Source of the DNA: Companilactobacillus heilongjiangensis
Lineage (GTDB): Bacteria > Bacillota > Bacilli > Lactobacillales > Lactobacillaceae
Direction: 5' to 3'
DNA: 64,000 bases
NCBI RefSeq assembly: GCF_000831645.3
Contig: NZ_CP012559.1
Location: 2,294,001-2,358,000 of the forward strand
A program made the translations under genes and the position numbers. The notes under the pieces were generated by a model, which was given only the letters and a program-made list of their open reading frames with translations, searched no databases and had not been told where the DNA came from. Of this stretch, positions 27,742-37,450 are shown in pieces; the stretch's first letter is position 1; every line of letters starts with the position of its first letter.

Positions 27742-29136
27742 TTAGGCACCAGCTACTTCAGTACCAGTAGTTTCTTTTTTAGCGTCTTTTTCAATTTCTG
27801 CTTTCTTATCTTTTTTTGAATCTTCATCAGCTGGTGCAGCCATTCTGTTAGCTGCCAAAACGAATGGGAAGTACATCATTACAGATACAGCTAAACAAAC
27901 AACACCCATGACTAGTCCTATTAAATTACCACCAGTACCTAAGAACGGCATCAAAGGCCCTGGAGTGGTCCACGACATACCTATCGCGGGCGTCGGCATC
28001 CAATTAAAGACAACAGTTACCATGTAACCAATCAAGATATTAACAACAGGTGTTAAGACGAATGGTACAGCCATAATTGGATTCAAAACAATTGGCAAAC
28101 CAAACATCAAAGGTTCATTGATATTGAATAGTCCGGGTACCAAAGCCATTTTAGCGATAGTACGGTAATCCTTTCTTCTTGAAACAAGGAAGATAGCAAT
28201 GATTAGACCAAGTGTCATACCACTACCACCCATATTAGCGAAAACATCATTTAGAACACCCCATGTAACACGATGTGGAACTCCCCAAACGGTACCATGA
28301 GCATTGATAAATGTTTGGTTACTTAAATCTGCTTCAGTAAAAATAATTGATCTCAAAGCGTTCAAAGTATTTGGACCATGAATACCAACTAACCATAGTA
28401 AGTTTTGAACGATAGCAATAATAATAACACCGTAGATGTTTACACCAATGTGAGTTAATGGTGTTTGAATTGTATTGTAAATAACATCATTAATACCTTG
28501 TGGTGAAACCATTTGAATAAAGTAATTCAAAACAGAAGCTAACATAATGACAATAACGATTGGAATCAAGCCATTAAATGAACGAGCAACAGCAGGTGGA
28601 ACCATATCTGGCATCTTAATTTGTAACTTCTTAATTCTTGTTAACTTTGGTAAAAATTCACCAACTAAGCCACCACAGATCATGGCAACGAACAAACCTT
28701 GTGCGCCCATGTATGTAGTAGGTAGATATGTAACTCCACCCTTCATAATTGATGGTGAGTATAAAATCATGAAAACCGCGATACCTGTCATACCAACTAA
28801 CATATCGTCAGCATGGAAGTATTTGGCCAAGTTTCTGGCAACTAGGTACGCAATAAAAATCGACATGATATTCATTGTCCCATTAGTTACGGAAGTCAAA
28901 AGTTTCTGAGCTTCCTCTAAGTGTGGGAAAAATTTCGGTAAGAATAAAATCTGTGCAATAAAACCTTGCTTTGAAAAAATAAGATTATTAATCAAAATAA
29001 CGATTGAAGCCGCCATAGTGATTGGAAATGTATACATGAAAGCATCACGAATCGCAGCAACATGACGTTGTTCATTTAACTTAGTCGCAAACGGTACGAT
29101 GTGTTTTTCCATGAAGGCATTAAAACTATTCATCAT
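27742..29136 (-). CDS. PTS IIC permease, lactose/cellobiose family
   Basis: 464 residues with about ten hydrophobic segments, a full-length EIIC of the Lac family. The N-terminal FMEKHIVPFATKLNEQRHVAAIRDAF is typical. The C-terminus carries an unusual Lys/Glu-rich tail (DEDSKKDKKAEIEKDAKKE). It imports and phosphorylates a beta-glucoside such as cellobiose, but no IIA or IIB gene is in the cluster, so those must come from another locus. Two cre boxes lie upstream. Confidence 0.92.
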   Translation of the reverse strand: MMNSFNAFMEKHIVPFATKLNEQRHVAAIRDAFMYTFPITMAASIVILINNLIFSKQGFIAQILFLPKFFPHLEEAQKLLTSVTNGTMNIMSIFIAYLVARNLAKYFHADDMLVGMTGIAVFMILYSPSIMKGGVTYLPTTYMGAQGLFVAMICGGLVGEFLPKLTRIKKLQIKMPDMVPPAVARSFNGLIPIVIVIMLASVLNYFIQMVSPQGINDVIYNTIQTPLTHIGVNIYGVIIIAIVQNLLWLVGIHGPNTLNALRSIIFTEADLSNQTFINAHGTVWGVPHRVTWGVLNDVFANMGGSGMTLGLIIAIFLVSRRKDYRTIAKMALVPGLFNINEPLMFGLPIVLNPIMAVPFVLTPVVNILIGYMVTVVFNWMPTPAIGMSWTTPGPLMPFLGTGGNLIGLVMGVVCLAVSVMMYFPFVLAANRMAAPADEDSKKDKKAEIEKDAKKETTGTEVAGA

Positions 29137-29169
29137 AATATTGTGTCCCCCTAATCAATTTACTCATCA

Positions 29170-29217
29170 AGTATAAAAAAGCGCTTACAAAATGTGAATA
29201 CTTTGCAAGCGTTCTGA
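29170..29217 (-). promoter_or_regulatory. promoter of the beta-glucoside operon with two cre boxes
   Basis: Minus strand -35 TTCACA (29193-29198), 17-bp spacer, -10 TATACT (29170-29175). A cre box, TGTAAGCGCTTTTT, lies in the spacer (within 29175-29190), and a second, TGCAAGCGTTCTGA, at about 29204-29217 upstream of the -35. CcpA bound here should block transcription when glucose is present. Confidence 0.75.
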
Positions 29218-29271
29218 TTATTCGTACCTGTGATATGACTGATTTTCCAAGTTAGGAACACTGTGTACCGG

Positions 29272-30018
29272 TTAATTTATTCGTCGAGCAACGTCTTGAT
29301 TGTGCAGTTCTTTCAACAGTCCATCCACTAAATACACTGCTGGGACTTGACTTGTTAAGTCATAATACTTATGAATTCTTGTTTCCTCCACATTGTATGA
29401 CAACGCATAGCGCCCAATCCTTGCAATCGGGCTCTCAATATTACCAGTAATACTTGTTAATACAGTATCTGCGGAATTAACAAAATTGTTTAACATCTCA
29501 ACCAATTCTATTGTCTTTCCTGACACCGATAACGTAACTAAAACATTGTTTGAAGTGTTATGTAGTTGCTGAACCAATGGATAATATGGATCTTTCATGG
29601 CATAGCAATTAAAACCTAACGATGCCGCCTGACGTGATGCATATTCAGCAATCGCACCTGATGCACCCATGCCAATAAAAATAATATTGTCAGCGTCCAA
29701 CATCAAATGAGCAACTAATTTAATCGTTTTTTCAATATCATTGGGAAAAGCATCCCTCGTAAACATTGTTAGAATATCATCATTTGAATTTTTTAAATCT
29801 TGATTTTCAGTTTGAAATGACACTTTAAATTCGGGAAAACTGCTATACCCTATTTTATGAATGAAGCGCATTACTGAAGAGTTCGACGCATGAGCCCCCG
29901 TAGCTAAATCTCTCACTCTCATGTATGGAACTTGTTCATCATGGTCGACAATATAGCGATAAATTGCCATATCCACCTCTGAAAGTTTATCTATATCTTT
30001 AAAACCAAAAAAAGCCAT
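29272..30018 (-). CDS. RpiR/MurR-family sugar-phosphate regulator
   Basis: 248 residues: N-terminal HTH_6 domain (about 1-80, with GAHASNSSVMRFIHKIGYSSF) and a C-terminal SIS domain (about 100-230; IFIGMGASGAIAEYASRQ and TLSVSGKTIELVEML). SIS domains bind phospho-sugars. It is encoded just upstream of the IIC operon on the same strand, so it is the likely specific regulator. It starts 13 bp after the SDR gene ends, so those two may be cotranscribed. Confidence 0.9.
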   Translation of the reverse strand: MAFFGFKDIDKLSEVDMAIYRYIVDHDEQVPYMRVRDLATGAHASNSSVMRFIHKIGYSSFPEFKVSFQTENQDLKNSNDDILTMFTRDAFPNDIEKTIKLVAHLMLDADNIIFIGMGASGAIAEYASRQAASLGFNCYAMKDPYYPLVQQLHNTSNNVLVTLSVSGKTIELVEMLNNFVNSADTVLTSITGNIESPIARIGRYALSYNVEETRIHKYYDLTSQVPAVYLVDGLLKELHNQDVARRIN

Positions 30019-30031
30019 CTTATTTCCCCTA

Positions 30032-30841
30032 TTATTTCATCAATAAATTCAAAGCAACTCGATATGTATTAGGCATCGTTCTAGCAACCATGACCATCCC
30101 GTGATCCATTATCGAATTGTAGTAACGACGTTTTGGACGAACATCTGTAGCGGCGCGATAAAATACTTTTGCCAAATCTTCCGATGTAGCGCCTTTACCA
30201 AGTTCCCCGAAGAGGTTCCCCAATTTATCAACTAACTCTTCATACGGAGAATCATCCAACAAATTCTTCCGAGCATTTTCGAAAGCAATCTTACTCCACT
30301 CTGATTTAGTCAAACCGGGTTGCACAATGACTGAACGGATTCCAAATCGGCGCACTTCAGTATCTAAAACATCACTCCACATATTTAATCCTGCTTTAGT
30401 TGCGTGATACCAACCGCCTAATGGACTGTAAACATTGGCCGCAATGGATGAAATATTAACGATTCGACCCGAACCTTGGTGTCTCATAAATGGCAAGACT
30501 AGTTGTGTTATTTGATCCACGCCAAACAAATTAACATCAAATTGCTTCTTAGCATTCTCAACTGGAACTTCTTCCAAAGGACCATATTCACCGTAACCAG
30601 CATTATTAATCAAAACGTCAACGTGCCCTTCTTCACTGATGACATGATCAACCAATCCACGAACAGACAACTTATCAGTTACATCCAAAGCTTGTGTGTG
30701 AATGCCTTGTTCCTGCAAATCGACTAATCTTTCCACTCGACGGGCTCCACCGTAGACCTCGAAGCCTTGTTTTTGAAAATACAAAGCTGCTGCTCTGCCC
30801 ATGCCTGATGAAATCCCAGTAATGATAACCACTTTTGCCAT
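30032..30841 (-). CDS. short-chain dehydrogenase/reductase
   Basis: 269 residues from ATG 30841, which has GGAGG eight bases upstream; an in-frame TTG at 30856 lies inside that ribosome site. Classical SDR with TGISSGMGRA (cofactor loop), NNAGYG, and YHATK catalytic Tyr/Lys. It oxidises or reduces an unknown alcohol/ketone with NAD(P). A family A repeat (A7) starts about 50 bp upstream of the start codon. Confidence 0.93.
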   Translation of the reverse strand: MAKVVIITGISSGMGRAAALYFQKQGFEVYGGARRVERLVDLQEQGIHTQALDVTDKLSVRGLVDHVISEEGHVDVLINNAGYGEYGPLEEVPVENAKKQFDVNLFGVDQITQLVLPFMRHQGSGRIVNISSIAANVYSPLGGWYHATKAGLNMWSDVLDTEVRRFGIRSVIVQPGLTKSEWSKIAFENARKNLLDDSPYEELVDKLGNLFGELGKGATSEDLAKVFYRAATDVRPKRRYYNSIMDHGMVMVARTMPNTYRVALNLLMK

Positions 30842-30888
30842 TGCGTATTCCTCCAAATCGTATTTACTTTCATTCTAAACTATTTGAT

Positions 30889-31064
30889 GACTCCGGTCGC
30901 CAGAAATATAGTCCTACAGTGAGGACCGAGCCGAGCCAAGGTCTCGTCTCTCGCTTTGAAGCCTTGCCACAGTCCGGCAAGTCTCCAAAGTCGCCCTGTG
31001 GTGTAACGGCTGAAGCCGTAACGCCACCTCCACTGTATGACTATATTTCTGGTGACCTCCGACT
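30889..31064 (-). repeat. family A structured repeat, copy A7
   Basis: Outer arms GTCGCCAGAAATATAGTC / GACTATATTTCTGGTGAC. Apical stem ACGGC/GCCGT. Conserved GAGCCAAGGTCTCG core. Reverse orientation, in the region upstream of the SDR gene. Confidence 0.9.
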
Positions 31065-31139
31065 AATGTATTTTTTTATTTATAAAAATTAATATTTGAA
31101 TATAAACTTATTCGATTCGGTTTTGTTAAAATTATAGAC

Positions 31140-31184
31140 AAAAAAATCAAGCAAGCCACTAACTGCGGAATTGCTTGATTTTTA
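31140..31184. terminator. terminator of the second GH65 gene
   Basis: AAAAATCAAGCAA / TTGCTTGATTTTT perfect stem, T-runs on both strands. Confidence 0.85.
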
Positions 31185-31293
31185 ATCTCTTCTTTATTTT
31201 GAAACCCCAATAATAACTTTTTCTACTACATCTTATTAATTACAACAAATTAAACCAAACTAAAACCCATACATTAAACGAAATTATGAAACT

Positions 31294-33621
31294 TTATACA
31301 AATTCTTCAACAGATGTTTCAACTGCCACGTTAGAATTAGCAGCAACTTGATATGTCTGTCCATGATTGATAAATTCAACGCCTTTTCCGACTGCTTCGA
31401 CAACAAGATTTTCATTATCAACACTAACTTTAACTGTGCTGCCTTGCCATTGAATTTGATATTTTAAACTCTTCCAATTATCTGGTAGATGTGGCTCAAT
31501 CTTTAGTCTGCCGTTATCAATTCTCATGCCACCAAAGCCTTGAACGGTCATATTCCAAACTCCACCGCAGGCTGCCATGTGCAATCCTTGAGCGGCTTTA
31601 CCAACGTGAACACCCAGGTCGGTTTCGCAGGACATTTCATATAACTTGTAAGCTTCATCAGCTAAGCCAAGGTCACTGGCCAAAATTGAGTGAATTGATA
31701 GTGATAATGATGAGTCATGTGTCGTCTTTGGCTCGTAATAATTCCAATTGCTCATCTTCACTTTATCTGTAAACATATCTTCAAATAAATATATTAATAA
31801 CAAAACATCAGCTTGCTTCGTTATTTGCATATCGTTGATTTGTGACAAATTATAATATTTGAACACATTACTGATCTGATCATTAACTTTAAACTTAGAA
31901 ACATCGATTATCTTCTTTGACAAGTATTGGTCATCTTCAGCAATCACACCATCGGCGTTAGGTTGTGGCACATAGATCTTATTAACTTGCTTAATCCAAT
32001 CGCCATACGTCTTCTTCAAGTTCAACTTATCATTCAAATCTACGTAAAGAGCTGGATTGTCTTCCTTGATAAGATTGTAAACTTTAATAGCCTTTTGAAT
32101 GCACCAACGCGCTGTAAAGTTCGTGTAAGCATTGTTATTAACGTGTTCCTTGTACTCATCTGGACCAATAACATCGTTAATTTCATAAATATCTTGAGCT
32201 TGATTATATTCCAAACGGCTACTCCAGAACTTGGCGGCATCTAAAATAATTTCAAAGCCCATCTTTTCTGCAAAATCATGGTCACCGGTCGCATTCATGT
32301 AGTCCATCAAAGCAATCACAATATCACTCGTAATATGTTGTTCGATAAAACCAGACCAAATTTTCATTGGCTTACCAGTAACAATATCGGCTGAACCCCA
32401 AAGTGGCGTTGTCTCTCCATCAGCTGGATGTGCTGCCTCCCAAGGGAATTGGGCACCTTTGTAATTATTAGCCAAAGCCTTCTTATGTGCACCTTCAAGT
32501 CCTAAATAACGATATGTCAAAAGATTTCTAGCAACTTCTGGCATGGTGAAAGTATAGTATGGCAGCATGAAAGTTTCAGTATCCCAGAAACTGTGTCCCT
32601 TATAACCTTCACCAGTAATTCCTTTAGCACCAATATTCTTACGTGGGTCATGTGGCGTATTGGCGGCCAATTGATAGCGCGCAAAGTTAATGGAAACTTG
32701 TGGCATTACGTCATCAGATTCAATTTGAACGAAACTCTTTTTCCAAATATTTTGATTCCAAACACGGGCTGATTTTTGTAACAATTCTTTATAGTTACTC
32801 AAACTAGCAAATTTCAAATCATCAACCGATGATTCGGCCATTTTATCCGCATTGTGGTGCTCATCCATACTCGTGTAAACATTGGCATATTTCACCAAAG
32901 TAAATTTTTGGTTTGCCTTCATATCAACATCGTAATTGCCAAAAATCTGACGACGTCCCATCTTCATGTAAGGCTTATTCCCCATCAAAACCTCGTCAAC
33001 ATACAGTTTATGTCTAACATTAAAGACAAATTTAATATGTGATTGTTGCGTTTCGGATTTCATCTGAATAAATTTGCCATCATAAAGACGCTTGTCGCCT
33101 TCCATCATATGTTGAGTCTCACTATTAGATTGCTGCCCGTCAATCCCCGATTGAACCTTAACATTGATGTCCTTATCAGACGTAATTTCTACCTTTGAAA
33201 CGAAAAGATGCTTATCTTTCATGGAAACAAAACGGCTATATTTAAAATTAACGCGTTTATCATTGATGATCCAATCAAAATTACGTGTTAATTCACCGTT
33301 CTTCAAATTTAAACTCTTCTGATAATTTTCAACTCGACCTGTACTCAAAGACAAAGGCATGTCATCAATTTGAATTTCCATATTCAAAATATCAGGCAAG
33401 TTTGGTAATTCAGTAACTTCACTTGGAAAGGCATCGAAAGTCCCCGAAACAAACATATTGCGTCGTTCATTCAATTGCCGTTCCTCAGAAACTGCCCGCA
33501 TCCCCATGTAGCCATTGCCTTGAAACATCAACGTTTCAAGCTTGTTAATCATCTTCGGATCATAGTTATTAACTCCGATATACCAACTGTTTTTCTTATC
33601 AGTATTCACGCAAAATTTCAT
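31294..33621 (-). CDS. GH65 disaccharide phosphorylase, paralogue
   Basis: About 775 residues from ATG 33621 (GGAAG nine bases upstream; an in-frame start at 33636 is less likely). Same plan as the 22881 enzyme: LMFQGNGYMGMR near the N-terminus, FWDTETF, catalytic acid in DVIGPDEYKEH near residue 485, phosphate site TTHDSSLS and GLHMAACGGVW. The two are clearly paralogous but diverged, so they may differ in the alpha-linkage they cleave (maltose, trehalose, kojibiose or nigerose). Monocistronic, with its own terminator. Confidence 0.9.
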   Translation of the reverse strand: MKFCVNTDKKNSWYIGVNNYDPKMINKLETLMFQGNGYMGMRAVSEERQLNERRNMFVSGTFDAFPSEVTELPNLPDILNMEIQIDDMPLSLSTGRVENYQKSLNLKNGELTRNFDWIINDKRVNFKYSRFVSMKDKHLFVSKVEITSDKDINVKVQSGIDGQQSNSETQHMMEGDKRLYDGKFIQMKSETQQSHIKFVFNVRHKLYVDEVLMGNKPYMKMGRRQIFGNYDVDMKANQKFTLVKYANVYTSMDEHHNADKMAESSVDDLKFASLSNYKELLQKSARVWNQNIWKKSFVQIESDDVMPQVSINFARYQLAANTPHDPRKNIGAKGITGEGYKGHSFWDTETFMLPYYTFTMPEVARNLLTYRYLGLEGAHKKALANNYKGAQFPWEAAHPADGETTPLWGSADIVTGKPMKIWSGFIEQHITSDIVIALMDYMNATGDHDFAEKMGFEIILDAAKFWSSRLEYNQAQDIYEINDVIGPDEYKEHVNNNAYTNFTARWCIQKAIKVYNLIKEDNPALYVDLNDKLNLKKTYGDWIKQVNKIYVPQPNADGVIAEDDQYLSKKIIDVSKFKVNDQISNVFKYYNLSQINDMQITKQADVLLLIYLFEDMFTDKVKMSNWNYYEPKTTHDSSLSLSIHSILASDLGLADEAYKLYEMSCETDLGVHVGKAAQGLHMAACGGVWNMTVQGFGGMRIDNGRLKIEPHLPDNWKSLKYQIQWQGSTVKVSVDNENLVVEAVGKGVEFINHGQTYQVAANSNVAVETSVEEFV

Positions 33622-33760
33622 TTTATCATCTTCCAATCAAAAAGAATATTTTGACACAAATACTGGTAATGTCGTTAACATGTTTAAACTTCCTCAAAAC
33701 TATTATAAACGATTTTATTATAAATATGAAAAAATTCACATTCTATATATAAATAAATGT

Positions 33761-33944
33761 TGTCCGTCTCCAGGGATAAGAATATTCACCTGCTATGCAG
33801 ACCGATTCGAGCCACAGTACGGTCTCGAATCTCGGTTTGAAGCCTTACCAAAACCCGGTAAGTCTCCAAACACGCCCGGTGGTGTAACGGCTAAAGCCGT
33901 AACGCCACACCCACAGCTGGTGAATATTCTTATCCCTTCCGACT
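33761..33944 (-). repeat. family A structured repeat, copy A8
   Basis: Perfect 18-bp outer arms GGGATAAGAATATTCACC / GGTGAATATTCTTATCCC. Apical stem ACGGC/GCCGT. Hairpin 2 around GAAGCCTTACC / GGTAAG. First of three full copies within 0.9 kb. Confidence 0.9.
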
Positions 33945-34062
33945 CATTTAAATGATTTCGTGGTTACTCAGACTGAATAAGCCTTAAATAAAACTTTTGT
34001 ATCAAAACGGCTGAGTACAAAAACATTTGAATACTTCCACATTCAATTAATATCGATTATCT

Positions 34063-34257
34063 AGTCGGAAGAGCTGGGAAATATTTGTGTGCCGTGGTAG
34101 TGGTATAAGTATGGGAGGTATCTCCCATGCTTATACCACCGGACGTGTTTGGAGCCTTGACGAACTGTGTCAAGGCTTCAAACCGAGGTTCGAGACCGTA
34201 CTTTGGCTCGGACCGTTCCGCACAGCTTGAGAATATTTTCCAGCTCTGGAGACGGAA
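34063..34257 (+). repeat. family A structured repeat, copy A9
   Basis: Outer arms AGAGCTGGGAAATATT / AATATTTTCCAGCTCT. The apical hairpin is extended: GTGGTATAAG, then ATGGGA / TCCCAT, then CTTATACCAC. Hairpin 2 CCTTGAC / GTCAAGG. Core GGTTCGAGACC / GGCTCGGACC. Confidence 0.9.
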
Positions 34258-34271
34258 TACTTAACTTACAA

Positions 34272-34306
34272 CAAAAAAAGCACACCACCAAGTTAAGTGA
34301 TGTGCT
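34272..34306 (-). terminator. terminator downstream of repeat A10
   Basis: GCACACCAC / GTGATGTGC hairpin; seven T follow on the minus strand. It is the first terminator after the small XRE gene, with A10 in between. Confidence 0.7.
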
Positions 34307-34446
34307 CCATTAAATTACTTATTCTGTTTTAAAAAGATAAAAAAATCCTCAATTATTTAATTTACTCATCACCAAACTAAGCCTACTTGACTAAAAATAA
34401 AATTCATTTCATCAGCCAGTAATACTCAACAAAAGACAAATAACCT

Positions 34447-34640
34447 AGCCTTCGGGTGACAGTGATGGAGCCAGCAGTGGGAAGTGTCGTTAGGACGAGC
34501 GAATTTCCCGTTCTTACAACACTAGGACGGCTTTTGAGACTTGCTGGTTTTGCAAGGCTCAAAATCGAGGCCCGAGACCGCACTTCGGCTCGGACCGGTC
34601 CCCACAGCAGGCTGCTATCATTGTCACCCGAAGGCGGAAT
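34447..34640 (+). repeat. family A structured repeat, copy A10
   Basis: Outer arms CTTCGGGTGACAGTGAT / ATCATTGTCACCCGAAG. Apical stem AGGACG/CGTTCT with one G-U pair. Core GGCCCGAGACC / GGCTCGGACC. Closest relative of A5. Confidence 0.9.
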
Positions 34641-34660
34641 ATTAAAAAAAACAAAAATTT

Positions 34661-34915
34661 TTATCTTCTGTTATTGTTAGTCTTCAAATTATTCAAAATC
34701 AATTCTTGAAGTTCTTTCAAATCGACTCCATATAAATCTGATAATACAAATAACAATTCACCATCAATGATCTTGTTTTTGTCAGTTTCAATAGCACTCA
34801 AAACTGAAGTTGATGTTGAGAAGTTGTAATCACTTTTTACAGTATCAACTACCTGTTGCAAGGTTAGTTCTTTAAAAAATCTCTTAGTACGTAAATATCT
34901 TCCAATCGTCATCAT
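34661..34915 (-). CDS. small HTH (XRE-like) regulator
   Basis: 84 residues covering one helix-turn-helix domain: TIGRYLRTKRFFKELTLQQV, then STSTSVLSAIETDK and LFVLSDLYGVDLKEL, the XRE pattern. No effector domain. A second ATG directly follows the first, and no strong ribosome site is visible. It lies alone between family A repeats; targets unknown. Confidence 0.75.
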   Translation of the reverse strand: MMTIGRYLRTKRFFKELTLQQVVDTVKSDYNFSTSTSVLSAIETDKNKIIDGELLFVLSDLYGVDLKELQELILNNLKTNNNRR

Positions 34916-35156
34916 ACGTTAAATACTACCTATACCTTTCATATTATGAAATATTAGTTTAAAATACGACTTTTTCCAAAAATATTCTTGGAAATTTTGT
35001 AATTATAGCTATTTATAAGGATACCAATAATTCCTTAGAGAAACCTTAAAATAGAAAAAATAATCAAAATATTCTTGGATTAAATGCATTTATTATTATA
35101 GTCTTTTAGTAGTCCAACACTCCAGAATTTAATACTAATATTGTTTAATTTAAACA

Positions 35157-35195
35157 AAAATAACGTTAACTTCGATGAATTAACGTTATTTTTGT
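35157..35195 (-). terminator. terminator of the anchored hypothetical gene
   Basis: AATAACGTTAA / TTAACGTTATT stem with T-run; the stem includes the gene's stop codon. Confidence 0.8.
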
Positions 35196-35680
35196 TGATT
35201 AATATCCTGTTGTAACTGATTCAACTGACCATTGCTCGAAAGCTTCTGATACTGCTGATACGCTTGATACCAGTTACCAGAGCTAATGGCCGAACGTAAA
35301 CCTGAATAGGCATCATTTGAGAAAATCTCTTGAGCGGCTGTTTGTGATTGAGTTTTTGACAATGACGACGAATTCTCAATTAAATTAGCAGCCTGTTCCT
35401 GATTGCTGGCAGCTGACATAATTTGCGACATTTTTTTCTTACCCAAGACCGATGCAGCTCGGTCGATCTTTTTGTCTTTACTTGGATCACCAGTTTTCTT
35501 AGATTTGACTTTTTTAACAAGCTCCGACTTAACAACCTTATCGCTAGCCGTGTCATTGCCCGTAGCATTACGGATCATATTATTCAATGGAAAGAAAAAT
35601 ATCACGCACAATGCCAAAATTACTACAATCGAAACCAGTGTAATAATTAACGGTTTCTTACTACCTTTACGATGACGCAT
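35186..35680 (-). CDS. membrane-anchored extracellular hypothetical protein
   Basis: 164 residues. A basic N-terminus and one hydrophobic helix (about 10-31) are followed by a hydrophilic outside domain rich in Lys, Ser, Gln and Asn. Two segments, KKMSQIMSAASNQEQAANLI and AISSGNWYQAYQQYQKLSS, look helical; the latter is TPR-like. No cysteine lipobox. No family is recognised with certainty. Single gene with its own terminator. Confidence 0.8.
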   Translation of the reverse strand: MRHRKGSKKPLIITLVSIVVILALCVIFFFPLNNMIRNATGNDTASDKVVKSELVKKVKSKKTGDPSKDKKIDRAASVLGKKKMSQIMSAASNQEQAANLIENSSSLSKTQSQTAAQEIFSNDAYSGLRSAISSGNWYQAYQQYQKLSSNGQLNQLQQDINQQK

Positions 35681-35804
35681 ATAATCACCCTTCTTCTATC
35701 GATATCTTACCACTCTATTAAATTAACCAATTCAAATATAAAAGTTGCTGTAACAATTTCTTCTATATAGATTAGGATTAGTTTGAATTTTTTAATGCAC
35801 AACA

Positions 35805-35987
35805 AATCGGAAGAGCTGAGAATATTCACCAGCTGTGGTTGTGGCGTTATTGCTTTAACAATTACACCACCGGGCGAGTTTGGATACTTGCCGAACTGTG
35901 GCAAGGATTCAAACCGAGGTTCGAGACCGCACTACGGCTCGAACCGGTCCGCATAGCAGGTGAATATTCTCAGCTCTGGAGATGGAA
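35805..35987 (+). repeat. family A structured repeat, copy A11
   Basis: Perfect 19-bp outer arms AGAGCTGAGAATATTCACC / GGTGAATATTCTCAGCTCT. Apical stem ATTG/CAAT. Core GGTTCGAGACC / GGCTCGAACC, where the second strand has changed to match. Confidence 0.9.
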
Positions 35988-36304
35988 CAAAAACCAATAT
36001 TTCAATAGTATGTCTGAACAATAATTTTAGTGCAATTGTTTTAACCAACTAAGTTTTTGTAAAATATATAAATTTTAATTTTTATTAATATAAGAGAGGT
36101 ATCTGAAGCCATATTTCATGATATTTCCCTTTTTTTGACTCCAATTTAACCTGACCAAGGGACAATTATTAGAAAAAAATATCCCTTAAAACGGCAATGG
36201 TACCCCTTTCAACCCCCTCTAGCCATTTATTTCAAGCCAAAAGGCCTAAAATAAGACAAATTGTATTTTTATTAATCTTTTTAATATTTCTTTAATAATC
36301 AGGG
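35988..36304. other. gene-free AT-rich region before the opp promoter
   Basis: No credible ORF and no strong hairpin seen. It may hold operators for opp control, but I see no clear CodY or cre match. Confidence 0.4.
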
Positions 36305-36333
36305 TTGTAAATTAGATTTAAATTAATTATAAT
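36305..36333 (+). promoter_or_regulatory. opp operon promoter
   Basis: -35 TTGTAA (36305-36310), 17-bp spacer, -10 TATAAT (36328-36333). It is followed by a ~100-base leader with the small hairpin ACCACT-GAAA-AGTGGT (36376-36393). Confidence 0.75.
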
Positions 36334-36433
36334 CAAAATCAATTATTACATCTCAATTCAAACGACTGTGTGTAGACCACTGAAAAGTGGTTAGGGAGAA
36401 TAAGAGATAAATTAAAAACCGGGAGGGGATTTC

Positions 36434-37450
36434 TTGGGGTCTAATTCAGAATTTTTAAATATTAAAGACGTCAGCACTGCTTTTAAGATTAAAGGAAAAT
36501 ATTACGATGCTATTTCCCATATTAATTTGGAAGTACACCATGATGAAATTCTTGCCATTGTCGGTGAGTCAGGTTGTGGTAAAAGTACTTTAGCTACGAC
36601 CATCATGGGACTGCACGATCCGTCAGAAACAAAAATCACTGGGAAAGTTGATTTTGAAGGTACCGACCTATTACAACTTGACGAAAATGGCTACAACCAA
36701 TTCCGTGGCGCTAAAATCGGTATGATTTTCCAAGATCCACTTTCTGCATTGAATCCATTAAAAAGAATTGAAGATCAAATCAGTGAAGTTATGAATTATC
36801 ATACTAAATTCACTGCTGAACAAAAGCATCAAAGAGTTTTGGAATTGTTGGACCAAGTTGGTATCGTCAATCCTAAACGGACGGCTCATCAATTTCCACA
36901 TGAGTTATCTGGTGGTATGAGACAACGTGTTATCATCGCCATTGCCATCGCCTGCAAGCCAGATTTAATCATCGCTGACGAACCAACCACTGCTTTGGAC
37001 GTAACTATCCAAGCTCAGATTCTAGATGTTCTCCGTGATATTCAAAAAGAAAATCACGCCGGAATCATCTTAATCACCCACGATTTAGGAGTTGTTGCTG
37101 AAACGGCTGACCGTGTTGCTGTTATGTACGCCGGTCAAATCGTTGAAGAAGGCTCAGCCGAACAAATCTTCGACCAACCAAAACATCCCTACACTCGTTC
37201 ACTATTAAGATCAATGCCTCAACTTGATAAAGAAAATGATGACTTATACGTCATTAAAGGTAATGTTCCTTCATTACAAAAGATGCCTACTGATGGTGAT
37301 CGTTTTGCACCAAGAATTCCTTGGTTGCCAGATGATGCTCACGAAGCTGAACCAAGTATGCATGAAGTTGACGACGGTCATATCGTTCGTTGTACATGTT
37401 ACAAATCGTTCACCTTTCCTGATGAACAACAAGGGGGTGCAACAGCATGA
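36434..37450 (+). CDS. oppD: oligopeptide ABC transporter ATPase
   Basis: 338 residues. Walker [10 protein letters not shown], signature LSGGMRQR, Walker [14 protein letters not shown], and the C-terminal oligopeptide/dipeptide domain with [12 protein letters not shown] and a Cys pair (RCTCYK). The start is TTG behind GGGAGGGG, an uncommon codon choice for a first gene. The stop overlaps oppF by four bases. With OppF it drives peptide import through OppBC. Confidence 0.95.
   Translation: MGSNSEFLNIKDVSTAFKIKGKYYDAISHINLEVHHDEILAIVGESGCGKSTLATTIMGLHDPSETKITGKVDFEGTDLLQLDENGYNQFRGAKIGMIFQDPLSALNPLKRIEDQISEVMNYHTKFTAEQKHQRVLELLDQVGIVNPKRTAHQFPHELSGGMRQRVIIAIAIACKPDLIIADEPTTALDVTIQAQILDVLRDIQKENHAGIILITHDLGVVAETADRVAVMYAGQIVEEGSAEQIFDQPKHPYTRSLLRSMPQLDKENDDLYVIKGNVPSLQKMPTDGDRFAPRIPWLPDDAHEAEPSMHEVDDGHIVRCTCYKSFTFPDEQQGGATA

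Noticed and set aside
36100-36300. CodY or cre site upstream of opp
   Set aside because: Only poor partial matches were found in AT-rich sequence.
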